A DNA stretch of 64,000 nt from Ligilactobacillus ceti DSM 22408 (GCF_000423245.1 NZ_KE383993.1:1-64000), one strand, 5' to 3'; shown: positions 45,428 through 55,804, counted from the stretch's first letter. Made by a program: numbers and translations. The notes: generated by a model not told the origin, from the letters alone.

Positions 45428-47908
45428 ATGAAAAATAAAAAAACTTATTTTCAGATAATAGTTTCAATCATGTTGATTATTTTAGGCCTTCAGCCAGTTG
45501 TTTCAGCAACTGAAGCGGTTTCTGTGGCAACAAATCAGTCAAAAACTTCACAAGTGAATGTTGTAAAAGATCAGGCTCAACCAGAGCTTGTTCCAGAAAA
45601 TTTACAACCTACTTCAAAAGAAGAACATACTAAAAAAGAAAAGCAAACTCAGCCAGTAGAAGAGCAGAGTTCAAAAAAACAAAAAAATAAAAACGAAAAA
45701 ATTATACCAGATAATTCTGCTAAAACAGAAAAGCAAACACAAGCTAAGGATGTTAAGCCACAACCAGCTCCAGCACCTCAACTCTTAGCGGCGACAAATG
45801 TGGTTAAAAATTTTGCAGAATTAAAACAAGCGATTCAAAACGCAACAAAGCCAACAACTATTAAGTTGGCGGCAGGTGAATATCGCTTTACAGAGACTTT
45901 AGTCATTTCACAAAATATTACTTTAGAAAATACAGGTGCAGTTCGTTTATTACGTGGGTCTAAATTTCATGATAGTTTTTTTAAAGTTGAAAAAGAATTA
46001 ATTTTAAAAGCAGCTCAGGGCAAATTTGAGTTTGATAGTGAACATCATGATTTTACAACTTCCCGAGCTGGTGATTTTATTTATAATAAAGGGCACGTAG
46101 TTGTTGAAGGTGTTGATTTTAAAAACTCAAGAGCTGTTACTAGAGGAACACTTGAAGTAGCGCCAATTTATGCGACCGGAGAAAAAGCAGTTGTTGATTT
46201 TAAATCTGGTAGTATTTCTGGCAGTGAATATGAATTTATTGTGAAAGCTTGGTCAGGTACGGCATATATGGCTGGTGGGATTATGTTAATGCATGGTGCT
46301 ACACTTAATATGAGTGGTGGAGAAATCCATCATAATAATGTTGGTTGTCCATATGATAGTGCCGGTGGTGTTGCTGTTTATTCCGGAAGTCATTTTAATA
46401 TGACTGGTGGATCTATTCATGATAATTTCGCCAATGCAGCCGGAGCAGTGTATGTAGGACCAATTACACACGGGCATGTTTCTGAACAACATAAGGTAAC
46501 AGATGTGAATAAATTAAAACATGATCCAATTGCATATTTTACAATGGATAATAATGCAACTTTAACTAATAATACAGGATTTTATTATGCCGGTGCTGTT
46601 TCCGTATATGCTAATGCTCAATTTATTATGAATAACGGATATATTACAAATAATAAGAGTAAAGGTATTACGGGTGGGGTTTTAGCAACTGATTTATATG
46701 TTACAGATAATCAACCACCAATGGGTCGAGTTTCAATGGCTGAATGGAGTAAATTATTCCCAGGTCGTTTTATTATGAATGGCGGTCATATTAATAATAA
46801 CGAAGGTGTTTATGGTGGGGGATTATACGTTGCTTCGAATGAATGTCGCATTGAAGCAGGTGAGTTTAAAAATAATCTCTCTGTTAATCAAGGTGGTGCT
46901 ATTTATGTAGCATCTGTACCTTATGTTTTGCATATTGCTAATGCAAGTGTATTTGATAATCAAGCAGTTAATCAACCAACTACAAGACATATATCAAATG
47001 ATGAAATGTTCTTTATCCCAACTTATGGTCAAACAGTAACAAGCTTAACTAAAGGTGTCGGTGGTGGGATTTGGTTATGCCCAACAGGTGATGCAACCTT
47101 TAAAGGAACAGGTAATTTAATTTTAGCTAATAATACTGCTGAAACGGCTGGAGATGATTTTTATAAAGAAGAAAACTATAAAAATTATAAAGTTGAAGTC
47201 ACATTGCCAAAACGTAATCTTTTAGGACAAAAAATTAAATACTATTTGGATAATGTTGGTAAGCGTTATAAACCAGGTGATAAAGTTTATGCTGATAAAA
47301 CAGATAACATCAATGTTGTTAATAAATTAGGATTTAAAATTATTTTGGAAGACGGTACAACAGAAATCTTGAAAACATTAACGACTGTGATTATTGCTGG
47401 TAATAAATCTTGTCGTGGTGGCGGGATTGGTTCTAATGGGACTGTTGTTTTTGGTAATCAAGAAAATATACGTAATGTTCAAGTTCTCAAAAAATGGGGA
47501 GCTAAAGTTACTCCAGCAGAACAAAAAGAAATCGTTGTGGATATTATTGGTGAATTAAATCAAAAAGAATGGTTAATTGAAAAGGTAACTTTAAATAAAG
47601 CAAATAATTGGCAAGTGAAAATTAATGATTTGCCTGCCACAGTTAATAAACATGAATATAAAATTAAAGTAAGAGAAGTTACAACTTTGAAAGGGTTTAA
47701 ACAACCTGAAATTCAAAAAACAATCGTGCAAAACACTAAAGTTCCAACGGTTCTGTTTACGATTTTAAATAGTAAAGAAACACCAAAACCAAAAGAACCT
47801 AAATTGCCAAAAAATGGTGATACAGATCAAATGCATAGTGTCATATTAGGTATTGTATTACTTATGAGTAGTTTTGGTTTAATGTGGACAAGAAGAAAAA
47901 TAAATTAA
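45428..47908 (+). CDS. Cell-wall anchored beta-helix/Cna_B surface protein 1
   Basis: An 826-residue secreted protein. A signal peptide (residues 1-26, ending near PVVSA) precedes a Lys/Gln/Pro-rich spacer to about residue 118. A long right-handed beta-helix-like region follows (about 125-660) with repeats such as MNGGHINNNEGVYGGGLYVA, then a Cna_B-type domain (about 685-785: VLKKWGAKVTPAEQ). The C-terminus has LPKNG, a hydrophobic helix and RRKIN, a sortase signal in which Asn replaces the usual Thr. ATG 45428 is preferred over TTG 45419. Paralogous to the gene at 50540. Ligand unknown. Confidence 0.85.
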   Translation: MKNKKTYFQIIVSIMLIILGLQPVVSATEAVSVATNQSKTSQVNVVKDQAQPELVPENLQPTSKEEHTKKEKQTQPVEEQSSKKQKNKNEKIIPDNSAKTEKQTQAKDVKPQPAPAPQLLAATNVVKNFAELKQAIQNATKPTTIKLAAGEYRFTETLVISQNITLENTGAVRLLRGSKFHDSFFKVEKELILKAAQGKFEFDSEHHDFTTSRAGDFIYNKGHVVVEGVDFKNSRAVTRGTLEVAPIYATGEKAVVDFKSGSISGSEYEFIVKAWSGTAYMAGGIMLMHGATLNMSGGEIHHNNVGCPYDSAGGVAVYSGSHFNMTGGSIHDNFANAAGAVYVGPITHGHVSEQHKVTDVNKLKHDPIAYFTMDNNATLTNNTGFYYAGAVSVYANAQFIMNNGYITNNKSKGITGGVLATDLYVTDNQPPMGRVSMAEWSKLFPGRFIMNGGHINNNEGVYGGGLYVASNECRIEAGEFKNNLSVNQGGAIYVASVPYVLHIANASVFDNQAVNQPTTRHISNDEMFFIPTYGQTVTSLTKGVGGGIWLCPTGDATFKGTGNLILANNTAETAGDDFYKEENYKNYKVEVTLPKRNLLGQKIKYYLDNVGKRYKPGDKVYADKTDNINVVNKLGFKIILEDGTTEILKTLTTVIIAGNKSCRGGGIGSNGTVVFGNQENIRNVQVLKKWGAKVTPAEQKEIVVDIIGELNQKEWLIEKVTLNKANNWQVKINDLPATVNKHEYKIKVREVTTLKGFKQPEIQKTIVQNTKVPTVLFTILNSKETPKPKEPKLPKNGDTDQMHSVILGIVLLMSSFGLMWTRRKIN

Positions 47909-47910
47909 AG

Positions 47911-47946
47911 AAAAAGTCGCGCTAGTTTAGCTAGTGCGACTTTTTT
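47911..47946 (+). terminator. Terminator of surface protein gene 1
   Basis: AAAAAGTCGC-G-CTAG / CTAG-T-GCGACTTTTTT stem with one wobble pair. Confidence 0.9.
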
Positions 47947-48051
47947 AAATATTTGAAAAAATCACTAAAAAAAGAGGGAAAAGGTAGTTTAATAATTTAA
48001 ATGTGGTACTATAAAAGATGAAAAATGTCATTAAAGAAAGTGTAGGGAGAA

Positions 48052-48789
48052 ATGAAAGTACTTGCAATTGATACTTCAAACCAGGCCTTAAGTGTCGCGG
48101 TTTTAGAAGATCAAAAATTATTAGCAACCTTAACAACTAATGTCCAAAAAAATCATAGTATCAGTTTGATGCCGATTATTGTCGAACTTTTAGAACGTGC
48201 AAAAGTTCCAGTGCAAACAATTGATCGGGTTGTTGTGGCACAAGGACCCGGTTCATATACCGGGTTAAGAATCGGAGTTACAACAGCTAAGACGTTGGCA
48301 GCCACTTTAGCAAAAGAATTAGTCGGTATTTCGAGTTTGAAAATGTTAGCCCGGAATATTCCTGAACAAACTAAGGCTGTGATTGTACCGGTATTTGATG
48401 CGCGGCGTCAAAATGTTTTTGCTGGAGCATATCAATATCAAGCTGGCGAACTTGTGAATATCATTGCTGATCAACATGTGAGTTTTCAACAATTGTGTAC
48501 ACAATTAAGTGAATTAAACCAAGAAATTATTTTTGTTGGTGAAGCCATGACACAATTTAGCGAGTTATTAACAGAAATTATGTCGGAAAGTGGATTAAAA
48601 GCCGAAATCGCGACCGGATTAGCGAATTATCCCCAAGCTTATAATTTAGGCTTGTTAGGATTACAAGAGCAACCGGAAGATATCCACAATTTTGTACCGA
48701 AATATTTACGCTTAACGCAAGCTGAAACGCAATGGTTAGAAAAAAATCCCGAAAATAAAGGACAGGAAGACTATGTTAGAAAAGTTTAA
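48052..48789 (+). CDS. tsaB: tRNA threonylcarbamoyladenosine biosynthesis protein TsaB
   Basis: A 245-residue ASKHA-fold protein, partner of TsaD in making t6A37 on ANN-decoding tRNAs. It starts VLAIDTSNQALSVAVLED and has NHSISLMPIIVELL and VAQGPGSYTGLRIGVTTAKTLA. It overlaps the rimI start by 17 bases. AGGGAGA precedes the ATG. Standard operon order tsaB-rimI-tsaD. Confidence 0.95.
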   Translation: MKVLAIDTSNQALSVAVLEDQKLLATLTTNVQKNHSISLMPIIVELLERAKVPVQTIDRVVVAQGPGSYTGLRIGVTTAKTLAATLAKELVGISSLKMLARNIPEQTKAVIVPVFDARRQNVFAGAYQYQAGELVNIIADQHVSFQQLCTQLSELNQEIIFVGEAMTQFSELLTEIMSESGLKAEIATGLANYPQAYNLGLLGLQEQPEDIHNFVPKYLRLTQAETQWLEKNPENKGQEDYVRKV

Positions 48790-49318
48790 AGCAAAAATTG
48801 AAAAAATTTTAAATGAAAATCGAACTAACAAAGAAGTTGATTTTGATAATCAGAAATTAAATGTTTCTCAAAGCCAATATTTGGTCACACGAGCAGTTGT
48901 GCCTGATATTCCTGATATTTTAGCTTTGAAACGTGTTGTATGTAATTCGGAAACAATTTGGACAGCTGATGCATTTGAAGAAGCTTTCCAAAATCGTGAA
49001 CATAAACTTTATTTAGTAATTCGCTATGAAGATCAATTAGTCGGTTTTATTAGTTGTGCTTTTGATCGATGTGCAAAAACAGCACACATTATGGATTTAG
49101 CAGTTATTCCTGATTACCAAAAACATGGGATTGCGCGGAAATTAATTGAAATTGTCTTGTTAAAAGCAGGTAGTTTGAAAATGGTTGAAGTGACAGCAAC
49201 GATTGCTGCTTATAAAGATCAAATTATCTCCATTTATACAGATTTAGGATTTCAAATTATTCCCAATGATGAAGAAGAATATACTTATCTCAAATATGAA
49301 ATTAACCAAGTAAAATAA
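48773..49318 (+). CDS. rimI: RimI-like GNAT N-acetyltransferase
   Basis: A 181-residue GNAT acetyltransferase, expected to acetylate the N-terminal alanine of ribosomal protein S18 or other proteins. The acetyl-CoA site is MDLAVIPDYQKHGIARKLIE, with ISIYTDLGFQI near the end. It has about 40 extra N-terminal residues (charged, EKFKAKIEKILNENRTNKEVDF) compared with the minimal RimI. It is embedded between tsaB and tsaD. Confidence 0.9.
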   Translation: MLEKFKAKIEKILNENRTNKEVDFDNQKLNVSQSQYLVTRAVVPDIPDILALKRVVCNSETIWTADAFEEAFQNREHKLYLVIRYEDQLVGFISCAFDRCAKTAHIMDLAVIPDYQKHGIARKLIEIVLLKAGSLKMVEVTATIAAYKDQIISIYTDLGFQIIPNDEEEYTYLKYEINQVK

Positions 49319-49330
49319 AGGATTTTTTAA

Positions 49331-50377
49331 ATGAAAAATGGAAAGAAACGGAATTTGATTCTAGCTTTTGAATCAAGTTGTGATGAAACAAGTGTGGCTG
49401 TAATTGAAGATGGAAATAAAATTTTATCTAATATTATTGCAACACAAATTAATAGTCATAAACGATTTGGTGGCGTTGTACCTGAAGTAGCTAGTCGGCA
49501 TCATATTGAACAAATTACGATTTGTACGCAAGAAGCTTTAGAAGAAGCACAAGTGACTTATGACGATTTAAATGCAGTTGCTGTTACTTATGGACCAGGG
49601 TTAGTTGGATCCTTATTAGTTGGTGTGGCGGCAGCTAAGATGATTGCTTTTGCACATGATTTACCATTAGTGCCAGTTAACCATATGGCAGGACATATTA
49701 ATGCAGCTCGTTTTGTGACAGATATGCAATTCCCAGCATTAGCATTATTAGTATCAGGTGGTCATACGGAGTTAGTCTATTTACCACGTGAAAATGAATA
49801 TTATATTATTGGTGAAACTCGCGATGATGCAGCGGGAGAAGCTTATGATAAAGTTGGTCGTGTGTTGGGGTTGAGCTATCCATCGGGTAAAGAAATCGAT
49901 GAATTAGCGCATCAAGGACAAGATGTTTATGATTTTCCACGAGCAATGATCAAAGAAGATAATCTTGATTTTAGTTTTAGTGGCTTGAAGAGTGCTTTTA
50001 TTAATAAAGTGCATAACGCTAATCAAATTGGCGAAACGTTAGATTCAAAAGATTTAGCAGCTAGTTTTCAAGCGAGTGTCGTTGAAGTCTTAGTTACTAA
50101 AACTAAGAAAGCTTTACATGAATTCCCAGTTAAACAATTGATTTTAGCGGGGGGAGTGGCAGCTAATCAAGGATTACGGGCGGCATTAACAACAATGATG
50201 GCAGAAGAATTCCCTGAAATTGAGCTAGTTCCAGTACCATTAAAATTATGTGGAGATAACGCAGCTATGATCGGTGCGGCTGGTGAAGTGGCGTATCGTA
50301 ACGGTGAACGTGCTAGTTGGGATTTGAATGCTGAACCGAGTTTAGAGTTCCCTTGGTACGATGGGAATATAAGTTAA
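49331..50377 (+). CDS. tsaD: tRNA N6-adenosine threonylcarbamoyltransferase TsaD
   Basis: A 348-residue Kae1/YgjD-family metalloenzyme transferring threonylcarbamoyl to A37 of tRNA. Motifs are [25 protein letters not shown], the iron-binding NHMAGH (His118, His122), LVSGGHTEL, and [12 protein letters not shown] with [12 protein letters not shown] at the end. Twelve bases after rimI. Confidence 0.96.
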   Translation: MKNGKKRNLILAFESSCDETSVAVIEDGNKILSNIIATQINSHKRFGGVVPEVASRHHIEQITICTQEALEEAQVTYDDLNAVAVTYGPGLVGSLLVGVAAAKMIAFAHDLPLVPVNHMAGHINAARFVTDMQFPALALLVSGGHTELVYLPRENEYYIIGETRDDAAGEAYDKVGRVLGLSYPSGKEIDELAHQGQDVYDFPRAMIKEDNLDFSFSGLKSAFINKVHNANQIGETLDSKDLAASFQASVVEVLVTKTKKALHEFPVKQLILAGGVAANQGLRAALTTMMAEEFPEIELVPVPLKLCGDNAAMIGAAGEVAYRNGERASWDLNAEPSLEFPWYDGNIS

Positions 50378-50402
50378 AAATAATAGAATAATAATTAAAC
50401 TA

Positions 50403-50436
50403 TAACGTTAAAAGTAAAATTTTAACGTTATTTTTT
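50403..50436 (+). terminator. Terminator of tsaB-rimI-tsaD
   Basis: TAACGTTAAAA / TTTTAACGTTA stem followed by T6. Confidence 0.85.
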
Positions 50437-50451
50437 ATGCTCTTTTTCAAG

Positions 50452-50490
50452 TCTAAACGTTTGCATAAAAAGAAATTCCGGTGCTAAGAT
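50452..50490 (+). promoter_or_regulatory. Promoter and cre box of surface protein gene 2
   Basis: TCTAAACGTTTGCA (50452-50465) matches the cre consensus TGNAANCGNTNNCA with one mismatch and overlaps a -35 box TTGCAT (50461-50466), followed after 18 bp by TAAGAT (50485-50490). This gives the same predicted CcpA control as the paralogous gene at 45428. Confidence 0.65.
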
Positions 50491-50539
50491 GAAGGTGAGA
50501 AAGCGGTTTATTTTAAAAAATTTAGGGGGGGAGATGTAA

Positions 50540-53059
50540 ATGAAAAATAAATACCGGTTTACTGGTTGGTTGTTGATAGCAACGTTTTTCTTAACACTTG
50601 GGACGTTAATCGGGGTTAAATCAGTATTAGCTGATTCAATAACAGTTTCTAATGCCACTGAATTACAAAACGCTCTGAAAAATCCGAAAAATACTGATGT
50701 TATTTTAAAAGCGGGTACATATGAGCTGGGAGAAACTTTAAATATTACACAAACAGTTACCTTAAAAAATCAAGGTAATGTTAAATTTGTGCGTGCTAAA
50801 ACATTTAAGAAGACAATGGTTGAGATTGCACCAAATGCGAAAGTAATCTTACAAAAAGATAACAGTGGAGATTTTTCATTTGATAGTGAAAAACGCAGTG
50901 TAGCTGATAAGGCTGCATTTTATTTGGATAATTATAGTATTAAAAATGAAGGTCAATTAACAATTAATGGTGTTGAATTTAAGAATGTTGTTAATTCTAG
51001 TGTAATTTATACAACGGGTAAACAGTCTGAATTAGTAATCAATGATATTAATGTACATGATAATGAAATTCCGCTTAGTAACCGTGGAATTTATCAACAT
51101 CGGGCGCCGATTCGAGCAGCTTATGGTGGTAAATTAATTTTAAACGGTGGACATATTCATCATAACCGCTATACAAATTATAGTGCGAATGCGATTTATG
51201 TGTCAGATGGCTCCGAGTTCGTGATGAATGGTGGGTTAATTAATAAAAATGGTCAGAGTATTAATGATGGTACTTTAGCGAATGTTACAATTGGCTATGG
51301 AGATCCTTGGGATTTTGAACGTCATAAAAAAGATTTAACACAAACTCCGAAACAAGCTGTTGTGAAGGCTACTTTTAATGGTGGGAAAATTCACGATAAT
51401 TATGCTTGTTTTGGTGGTGGATTAGGAATCTTTGGTAAAACAGATGTTTCAATTCCAGCTTCCTCCAAACTAGTAATTAGTGAAAATGCCAGCTTTTATG
51501 GTGGTGGTATTTTAGTTTTAGATAGTTATGTGAAATCAGGCGAAATGGGTCAGCCTGCTAAATCAGCTGGTGAAGCGCCTTATGCGCAATATTATGAATG
51601 GTATGGTCCTAAATTGGTAATGGCCGGTGGAACAATCAAAGGTAATTGGGTATATAAATGTGGTGGCGGGATTGCTGTCTCTGCAAATGGTGTTGTTTTA
51701 TTAGGCGGTAAAATTATTGATAATGTCGCTCGTGATCAAGGTGGCGGTGTCTATGTAACAACTGTTCCTTATCGTTTAAATGTGAAGAATGCTTTGATTA
51801 CAAAAAATCAAGCGAATGGATCATTAAGCACATATGTGCCACTTGGAATATATAAAAATCAAAAAGCACCAGTCACTTTAAACGCTCATTCTGGGGGTGG
51901 GGTCTGGTTCTGTCCAACCGGGCAAGCAGAATTCTATTCACAAAAGGGTGCAGTTATTGTTGACAATCAAGCTCCTGAACCAAAAGGTGCTGGTGATGAT
52001 TTTTGGTCAACAAAACGCTTAGTTAACTTACATCTGACACCAACTGAAACAAGTAAAGATTATGCGATTACTTTACCAGAATATTTACCAAATGGTGCTC
52101 CGATCACTTACTATAACGATGCACAAAATCAACGCTATGTAGCCGGGAAAACAGCTCCTCTACCAGCAGTTCGGGATAATTTAGAAGATTTAGCTTTGAA
52201 AGCTACAGTCAATGCACAAGCATTAGCGTTTATCAAACCAGAAATGACTTTATTAATTGCTGGTAATTCCGCAAGTAAAGGTGGCGGAATTGGTTCTAAC
52301 GGGAGTGTTGTTTTCGGTGAAAAAGATCAAGAGTTAACTGTTAAAGTAGTTAAAAAATGGAAGAATGTTCCTTTGAAGAATCAAAAACCAGTTAAAGTAG
52401 AAGTACGTGCTAAATTAGGTCAACAAGATTGGTTAATTAAAACGGTTGAGTTGAATAAAAATAATAATTGGCAAGTTACGATTAAACATTTACCACGAAT
52501 CTATCATGGTGAAAAATTAACGGATTTAATTTATTTAAAAGAAATAGATAATAAAGATTACCAAGTTAGTTATGCACAACCGAAAATTGTTTCTTTACAA
52601 ACAACTGTGGAAGCAACTTATGATGTGACAAATGAATTAGCCGAAAAAACAGCTATTTCTGTTCAAAAAGAATGGAAAGGTAAAAAAGCACAAGCTGTGA
52701 AAGTTGTCTTATTAGCTAATGGTCACAAGACTGATCAAATTAAAACTTTAAATGCAGCTAATAATTGGAAAGCAGAATTTAAAGATTTACTTGTTAAAGA
52801 TCAAGCGGGACAAAAAATTGTTTATACAATTCAAGAAGTCGGTGCACAAAACGGTAAAATTAAACTTGGTAAAGATAATTACCAAGTTAAGATTACTGGT
52901 GATATGAAAAAAGGCTTTAAGATTGTGAATGCTTACCAACCACCAAATGATGAATATCCACCAACTGGGGAAAAGAATCATCCAACTTTAATTGGATTAG
53001 TTGGTTTAGGTATGATTGGTTTAGCTAGTTTAGTGACAATTAAACAAAGAAGAATCTAA
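50540..53059 (+). CDS. Cell-wall anchored beta-helix/Cna_B surface protein 2
   Basis: An 839-residue secreted protein. A signal peptide (about 1-31, ending SVLA) leads straight into a beta-helix-like region (about 35-600), with repeats such as LNGGHIHHN, MNGGLINKN and MAGGTIKGNWVYKCGGG. Two Cna_B-type domains follow (about 613-715 and 715-805; VKVVKKWKNV and ISVQKEWKGK). The C-terminus has YPPTG, a hydrophobic stretch and KQRRI, a sortase signal with Tyr in place of Leu. It lacks the long charged spacer of protein 1. The shared GGGIGSNG and AGN motifs show a gene duplication. Ribosome binding site GGGGGGAG. Confidence 0.85.
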   Translation: MKNKYRFTGWLLIATFFLTLGTLIGVKSVLADSITVSNATELQNALKNPKNTDVILKAGTYELGETLNITQTVTLKNQGNVKFVRAKTFKKTMVEIAPNAKVILQKDNSGDFSFDSEKRSVADKAAFYLDNYSIKNEGQLTINGVEFKNVVNSSVIYTTGKQSELVINDINVHDNEIPLSNRGIYQHRAPIRAAYGGKLILNGGHIHHNRYTNYSANAIYVSDGSEFVMNGGLINKNGQSINDGTLANVTIGYGDPWDFERHKKDLTQTPKQAVVKATFNGGKIHDNYACFGGGLGIFGKTDVSIPASSKLVISENASFYGGGILVLDSYVKSGEMGQPAKSAGEAPYAQYYEWYGPKLVMAGGTIKGNWVYKCGGGIAVSANGVVLLGGKIIDNVARDQGGGVYVTTVPYRLNVKNALITKNQANGSLSTYVPLGIYKNQKAPVTLNAHSGGGVWFCPTGQAEFYSQKGAVIVDNQAPEPKGAGDDFWSTKRLVNLHLTPTETSKDYAITLPEYLPNGAPITYYNDAQNQRYVAGKTAPLPAVRDNLEDLALKATVNAQALAFIKPEMTLLIAGNSASKGGGIGSNGSVVFGEKDQELTVKVVKKWKNVPLKNQKPVKVEVRAKLGQQDWLIKTVELNKNNNWQVTIKHLPRIYHGEKLTDLIYLKEIDNKDYQVSYAQPKIVSLQTTVEATYDVTNELAEKTAISVQKEWKGKKAQAVKVVLLANGHKTDQIKTLNAANNWKAEFKDLLVKDQAGQKIVYTIQEVGAQNGKIKLGKDNYQVKITGDMKKGFKIVNAYQPPNDEYPPTGEKNHPTLIGLVGLGMIGLASLVTIKQRRI

Positions 53060-53067
53060 TTCTAAAA

Positions 53068-53104
53068 AAATAAGCTACAACGATTAATTCGTTGTAGCTT
53101 ATTT
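53068..53104. terminator. Bidirectional terminator
   Basis: AAATAAGCTACAACGA - TTAAT - TCGTTGTAGCTTATTT, a perfect 16-bp stem between convergent genes. Confidence 0.92.
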
Positions 53105-53109
53105 TGGTT

Positions 53110-55065
53110 TTAAGCATCTAAAAATTCTTCTAACGCAAGACTAGCTAACGTCCATTCACCTTCCACATCAGCGAGTTTCTCACTGACTTGATCTAGTTCT
53201 TTTTGTAATTCGCTTAACTTACCTAAGTTAGTTGCAACTTCAGGTTGAGCCATTTGTTGTTCAATCGATTCTTTTTGTGAATCTAAATCCATAACAAGTT
53301 CTTCTAAACGAGTTACTTCGCGTTGGAGTTTACGTTCTTGTTTTTGTTGTTCTTTACTTTGTTGATAACTTAATTTACCTTGAGAAACATTATCCACAGT
53401 TTCAGGGATAGCGCCATTTTCTTTGGCGGCTTGTTCTGCTAAAGCAGCAAGTTCAGCTTTTTTAGCTAGATAATAATCATAATCACCAAGATAAATAACA
53501 TTGCCTTCAGGTGTTAAGTCCATAACTTCTGTAGCGACTTTATTAATGAAATAACGGTCGTGTGAGACGAATAAAACAGTGCCATCAAAGTTCGCAATGG
53601 CTTGTTCTAAGACTTCTTTGCTTTCAATATCGAGGTGGTTAGTAGGTTCATCAAATACTAAGAAATTATCGTGTTGTAAAGCTAGTTTTGTTAAAGTTAA
53701 ACGCGCTTTTTCGCCACCAGATAAATCGTGAACTAACTTATTAACATCATCACCTGTGAATAAGAAACTACCTAAAATAGAGCGGATATCTTTTTCGGCG
53801 GTGAGAGGGTGTTCATCCCAGACTTCAGCTAAGACTGTTTTTTCAGGATGAAGACCTTGTTGTTCTTGATCATAGTAACCAACTGTGACATTTGTTCCTA
53901 AAGTCGCAGAACCTTGTAAGAAAGGTATTAAGTTTAAAACACTTTTGAGTAAAGTAGATTTACCAATTCCATTAGGACCAACAATGGCCACGACTTTGTT
54001 TTTGCGTAAATCAAGATTGATTGGTGCTGAGAGAATGGTATCTTCGTAACCAACGGCTGCATTATCGATTGTTAAAACAATATTTCCGCTTGGTTTAGCA
54101 GCTGTAAATTCAAAACGTGGTCCGCGTTTGTCGTTTTCCGGACGTTCAATTCGTTCGATTTTTTCGAGTTGTTTACGGCGGCTTTGAGCTCGTTTTGTAG
54201 TAGAAGCACGAACGATATTTTTATCAACGAACTCTTCTAGTTTTTTGATTTCGGCTTGTTGTTTTTCATATTCTTTCCAAGCTTGTTGTTGCCGTGCAGC
54301 TTTATTTTTAATGAATTGGGAATAGTTTCCAGGATAGTGATGAGATGTATGATGTGCTAATTCATAAACATCTTTGACAATTTTATCTAAGAAATAACGG
54401 TCATGTGACACAATTAAAAGAGCACCTTGATACCCTTGGATGTAGTTTTCTAACCAAGCTAAAGTTGCAATATCTAAGTGGTTAGTTGGTTCATCTAAGA
54501 TTAAGAGATCACGTTTTTCTAAGAGTAATTTTGCCAGTGCTAAGCGGGTTTTTTGGCCACCGGAGAGACTGGCAATTTCAGTGTCAAAATCAGCTTCAAA
54601 GAAATTAAAACCATGTAAGACGGAACGAATTTCATTTTCGTAACTATAGCCATTTTTTTCTTTGAAATCATGTTGTAGTTGATCATAATTTTTCAAGAGT
54701 TGTTCGTACGCTGCCGAAGTATGATCAGCATTAGGGTCAGCGATTTGTTGTTCATAGTGATGGAGTTGTTGTTCCATCTCTTGTAAATACGTAAAGACAC
54801 TCAACATTTCAGCGTAAATAGTTTTATCAGATTGGAGATTAGTATCTTGGGAAAGATAACCAATAGTCAGTCCTTTTTTGCGAATGATTTGGCCTTCATC
54901 CGGCTCAGACTCACCAACAATCATTTTTAATAAGGTTGATTTACCAGCACCGTTGCGACCAACGAGGGCGATTCGGGAATCGTCTTTAATATCGAGATTG
55001 ACTTTATCGAATAAAACATCAGCACCGAAATGACGAGCGACTTGTTGTAATTGCATTAAGATCAT
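53110..55065 (-). CDS. ABC-F family ATPase (YdiF/Uup-like)
   Basis: A 651-residue soluble protein with two ABC domains and no membrane part. First Walker A is GRNGAGKSTLLKM, with signature LSGGQKTRLALAK and Walker B LLILDEPTNHLD. The second set is GPNGIGKSTLLKS, LSGGEKARLTLTK and FLVFDEPTNHLD. The charged linker (about 240-320) is the arm reaching the ribosome P-site region in ABC-F factors, and a C-terminal coiled coil (about 560-650) is rich in Glu/Gln/Lys. It is likely a translation factor, and resistance cannot be inferred. AGGTGA precedes ATG 55065. Confidence 0.93.
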   Translation of the reverse strand: MILMQLQQVARHFGADVLFDKVNLDIKDDSRIALVGRNGAGKSTLLKMIVGESEPDEGQIIRKKGLTIGYLSQDTNLQSDKTIYAEMLSVFTYLQEMEQQLHHYEQQIADPNADHTSAAYEQLLKNYDQLQHDFKEKNGYSYENEIRSVLHGFNFFEADFDTEIASLSGGQKTRLALAKLLLEKRDLLILDEPTNHLDIATLAWLENYIQGYQGALLIVSHDRYFLDKIVKDVYELAHHTSHHYPGNYSQFIKNKAARQQQAWKEYEKQQAEIKKLEEFVDKNIVRASTTKRAQSRRKQLEKIERIERPENDKRGPRFEFTAAKPSGNIVLTIDNAAVGYEDTILSAPINLDLRKNKVVAIVGPNGIGKSTLLKSVLNLIPFLQGSATLGTNVTVGYYDQEQQGLHPEKTVLAEVWDEHPLTAEKDIRSILGSFLFTGDDVNKLVHDLSGGEKARLTLTKLALQHDNFLVFDEPTNHLDIESKEVLEQAIANFDGTVLFVSHDRYFINKVATEVMDLTPEGNVIYLGDYDYYLAKKAELAALAEQAAKENGAIPETVDNVSQGKLSYQQSKEQQKQERKLQREVTRLEELVMDLDSQKESIEQQMAQPEVATNLGKLSELQKELDQVSEKLADVEGEWTLASLALEEFLDA

Positions 55066-55171
55066 GATTTCACCTACTTTAAGATTAAGATTAGTTTTTC
55101 GTTGTTTTTCAAGAATAGTTGAGTATTGTGTTAAAATATAAGTAAATCAAATTCGCAAAGGAGCTATCATC

Positions 55172-55804
55172 GTGAAGGAAACATCTTATATACCACAAGC
55201 AACTATTAATCGGTTGCCTGCGTATTATCGTTATCTCATGAGCTTGGATGCGGCTGGCTTAACTCGCGTTTCTTCGGGAGAAATTGCCAAAGCAGTCCAA
55301 GTGGATTCAGCTACCATTCGCCGCGATTTTTCTTATTTTGGGGCCCTTGGTAAACGTGGTTACGGCTACGAGGTCCAAAGTTTACTGACATTTTTAACAA
55401 AAATACTCAATCAGGATAAATTAACAAAAGTTGCTTTAATTGGCTTGGGGAATCTGGGAAATGCTTTATTGAATTATCAATTTCATAAAAGTAATAATAC
55501 AAGGATTGCAGTAGCCTTTGATGTAAAAGAAGAGGTTGTGGATACCATCCAAGCAGGCGTACCGGTTTATCATATTGATAAACTAGTCCAACAATTAGAA
55601 CTTTTGAAGATTGAAATTGCAATTTTAACAGTACCTGGTGATCAAGCCCAAGCTGTAACAGATCAGTTAGTAGCATCTGGGATTAAAGGTATTTTGAACT
55701 TTTCGCCAGTGCCACTTGTCACACCAGAAAAAGTGCGTGTGCAAAATGTTAATTTAACGCATGAATTACAAACTTTAATTTATTTTTTAGACCTTTATCA
55801 ATAA
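55172..55804 (+). CDS. rex: Redox-sensing transcriptional repressor Rex
   Basis: A 210-residue NADH/NAD+ sensor. The winged helix (1-80) contains GLTRVSSGEIAKAVQVDSATIRRDFSYFGALGKRGYGY. The Rossmann domain has VALIGLGNLGNALLNY, then AFDVKEE and a C-terminal swapping helix. It represses fermentation genes when NADH is low. GTG start with AAAGGAG upstream. No clear Rex box (TTGTGA-type) was found near genes in this window by eye. Confidence 0.95.
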   Translation: MKETSYIPQATINRLPAYYRYLMSLDAAGLTRVSSGEIAKAVQVDSATIRRDFSYFGALGKRGYGYEVQSLLTFLTKILNQDKLTKVALIGLGNLGNALLNYQFHKSNNTRIAVAFDVKEEVVDTIQAGVPVYHIDKLVQQLELLKIEIAILTVPGDQAQAVTDQLVASGIKGILNFSPVPLVTPEKVRVQNVNLTHELQTLIYFLDLYQ

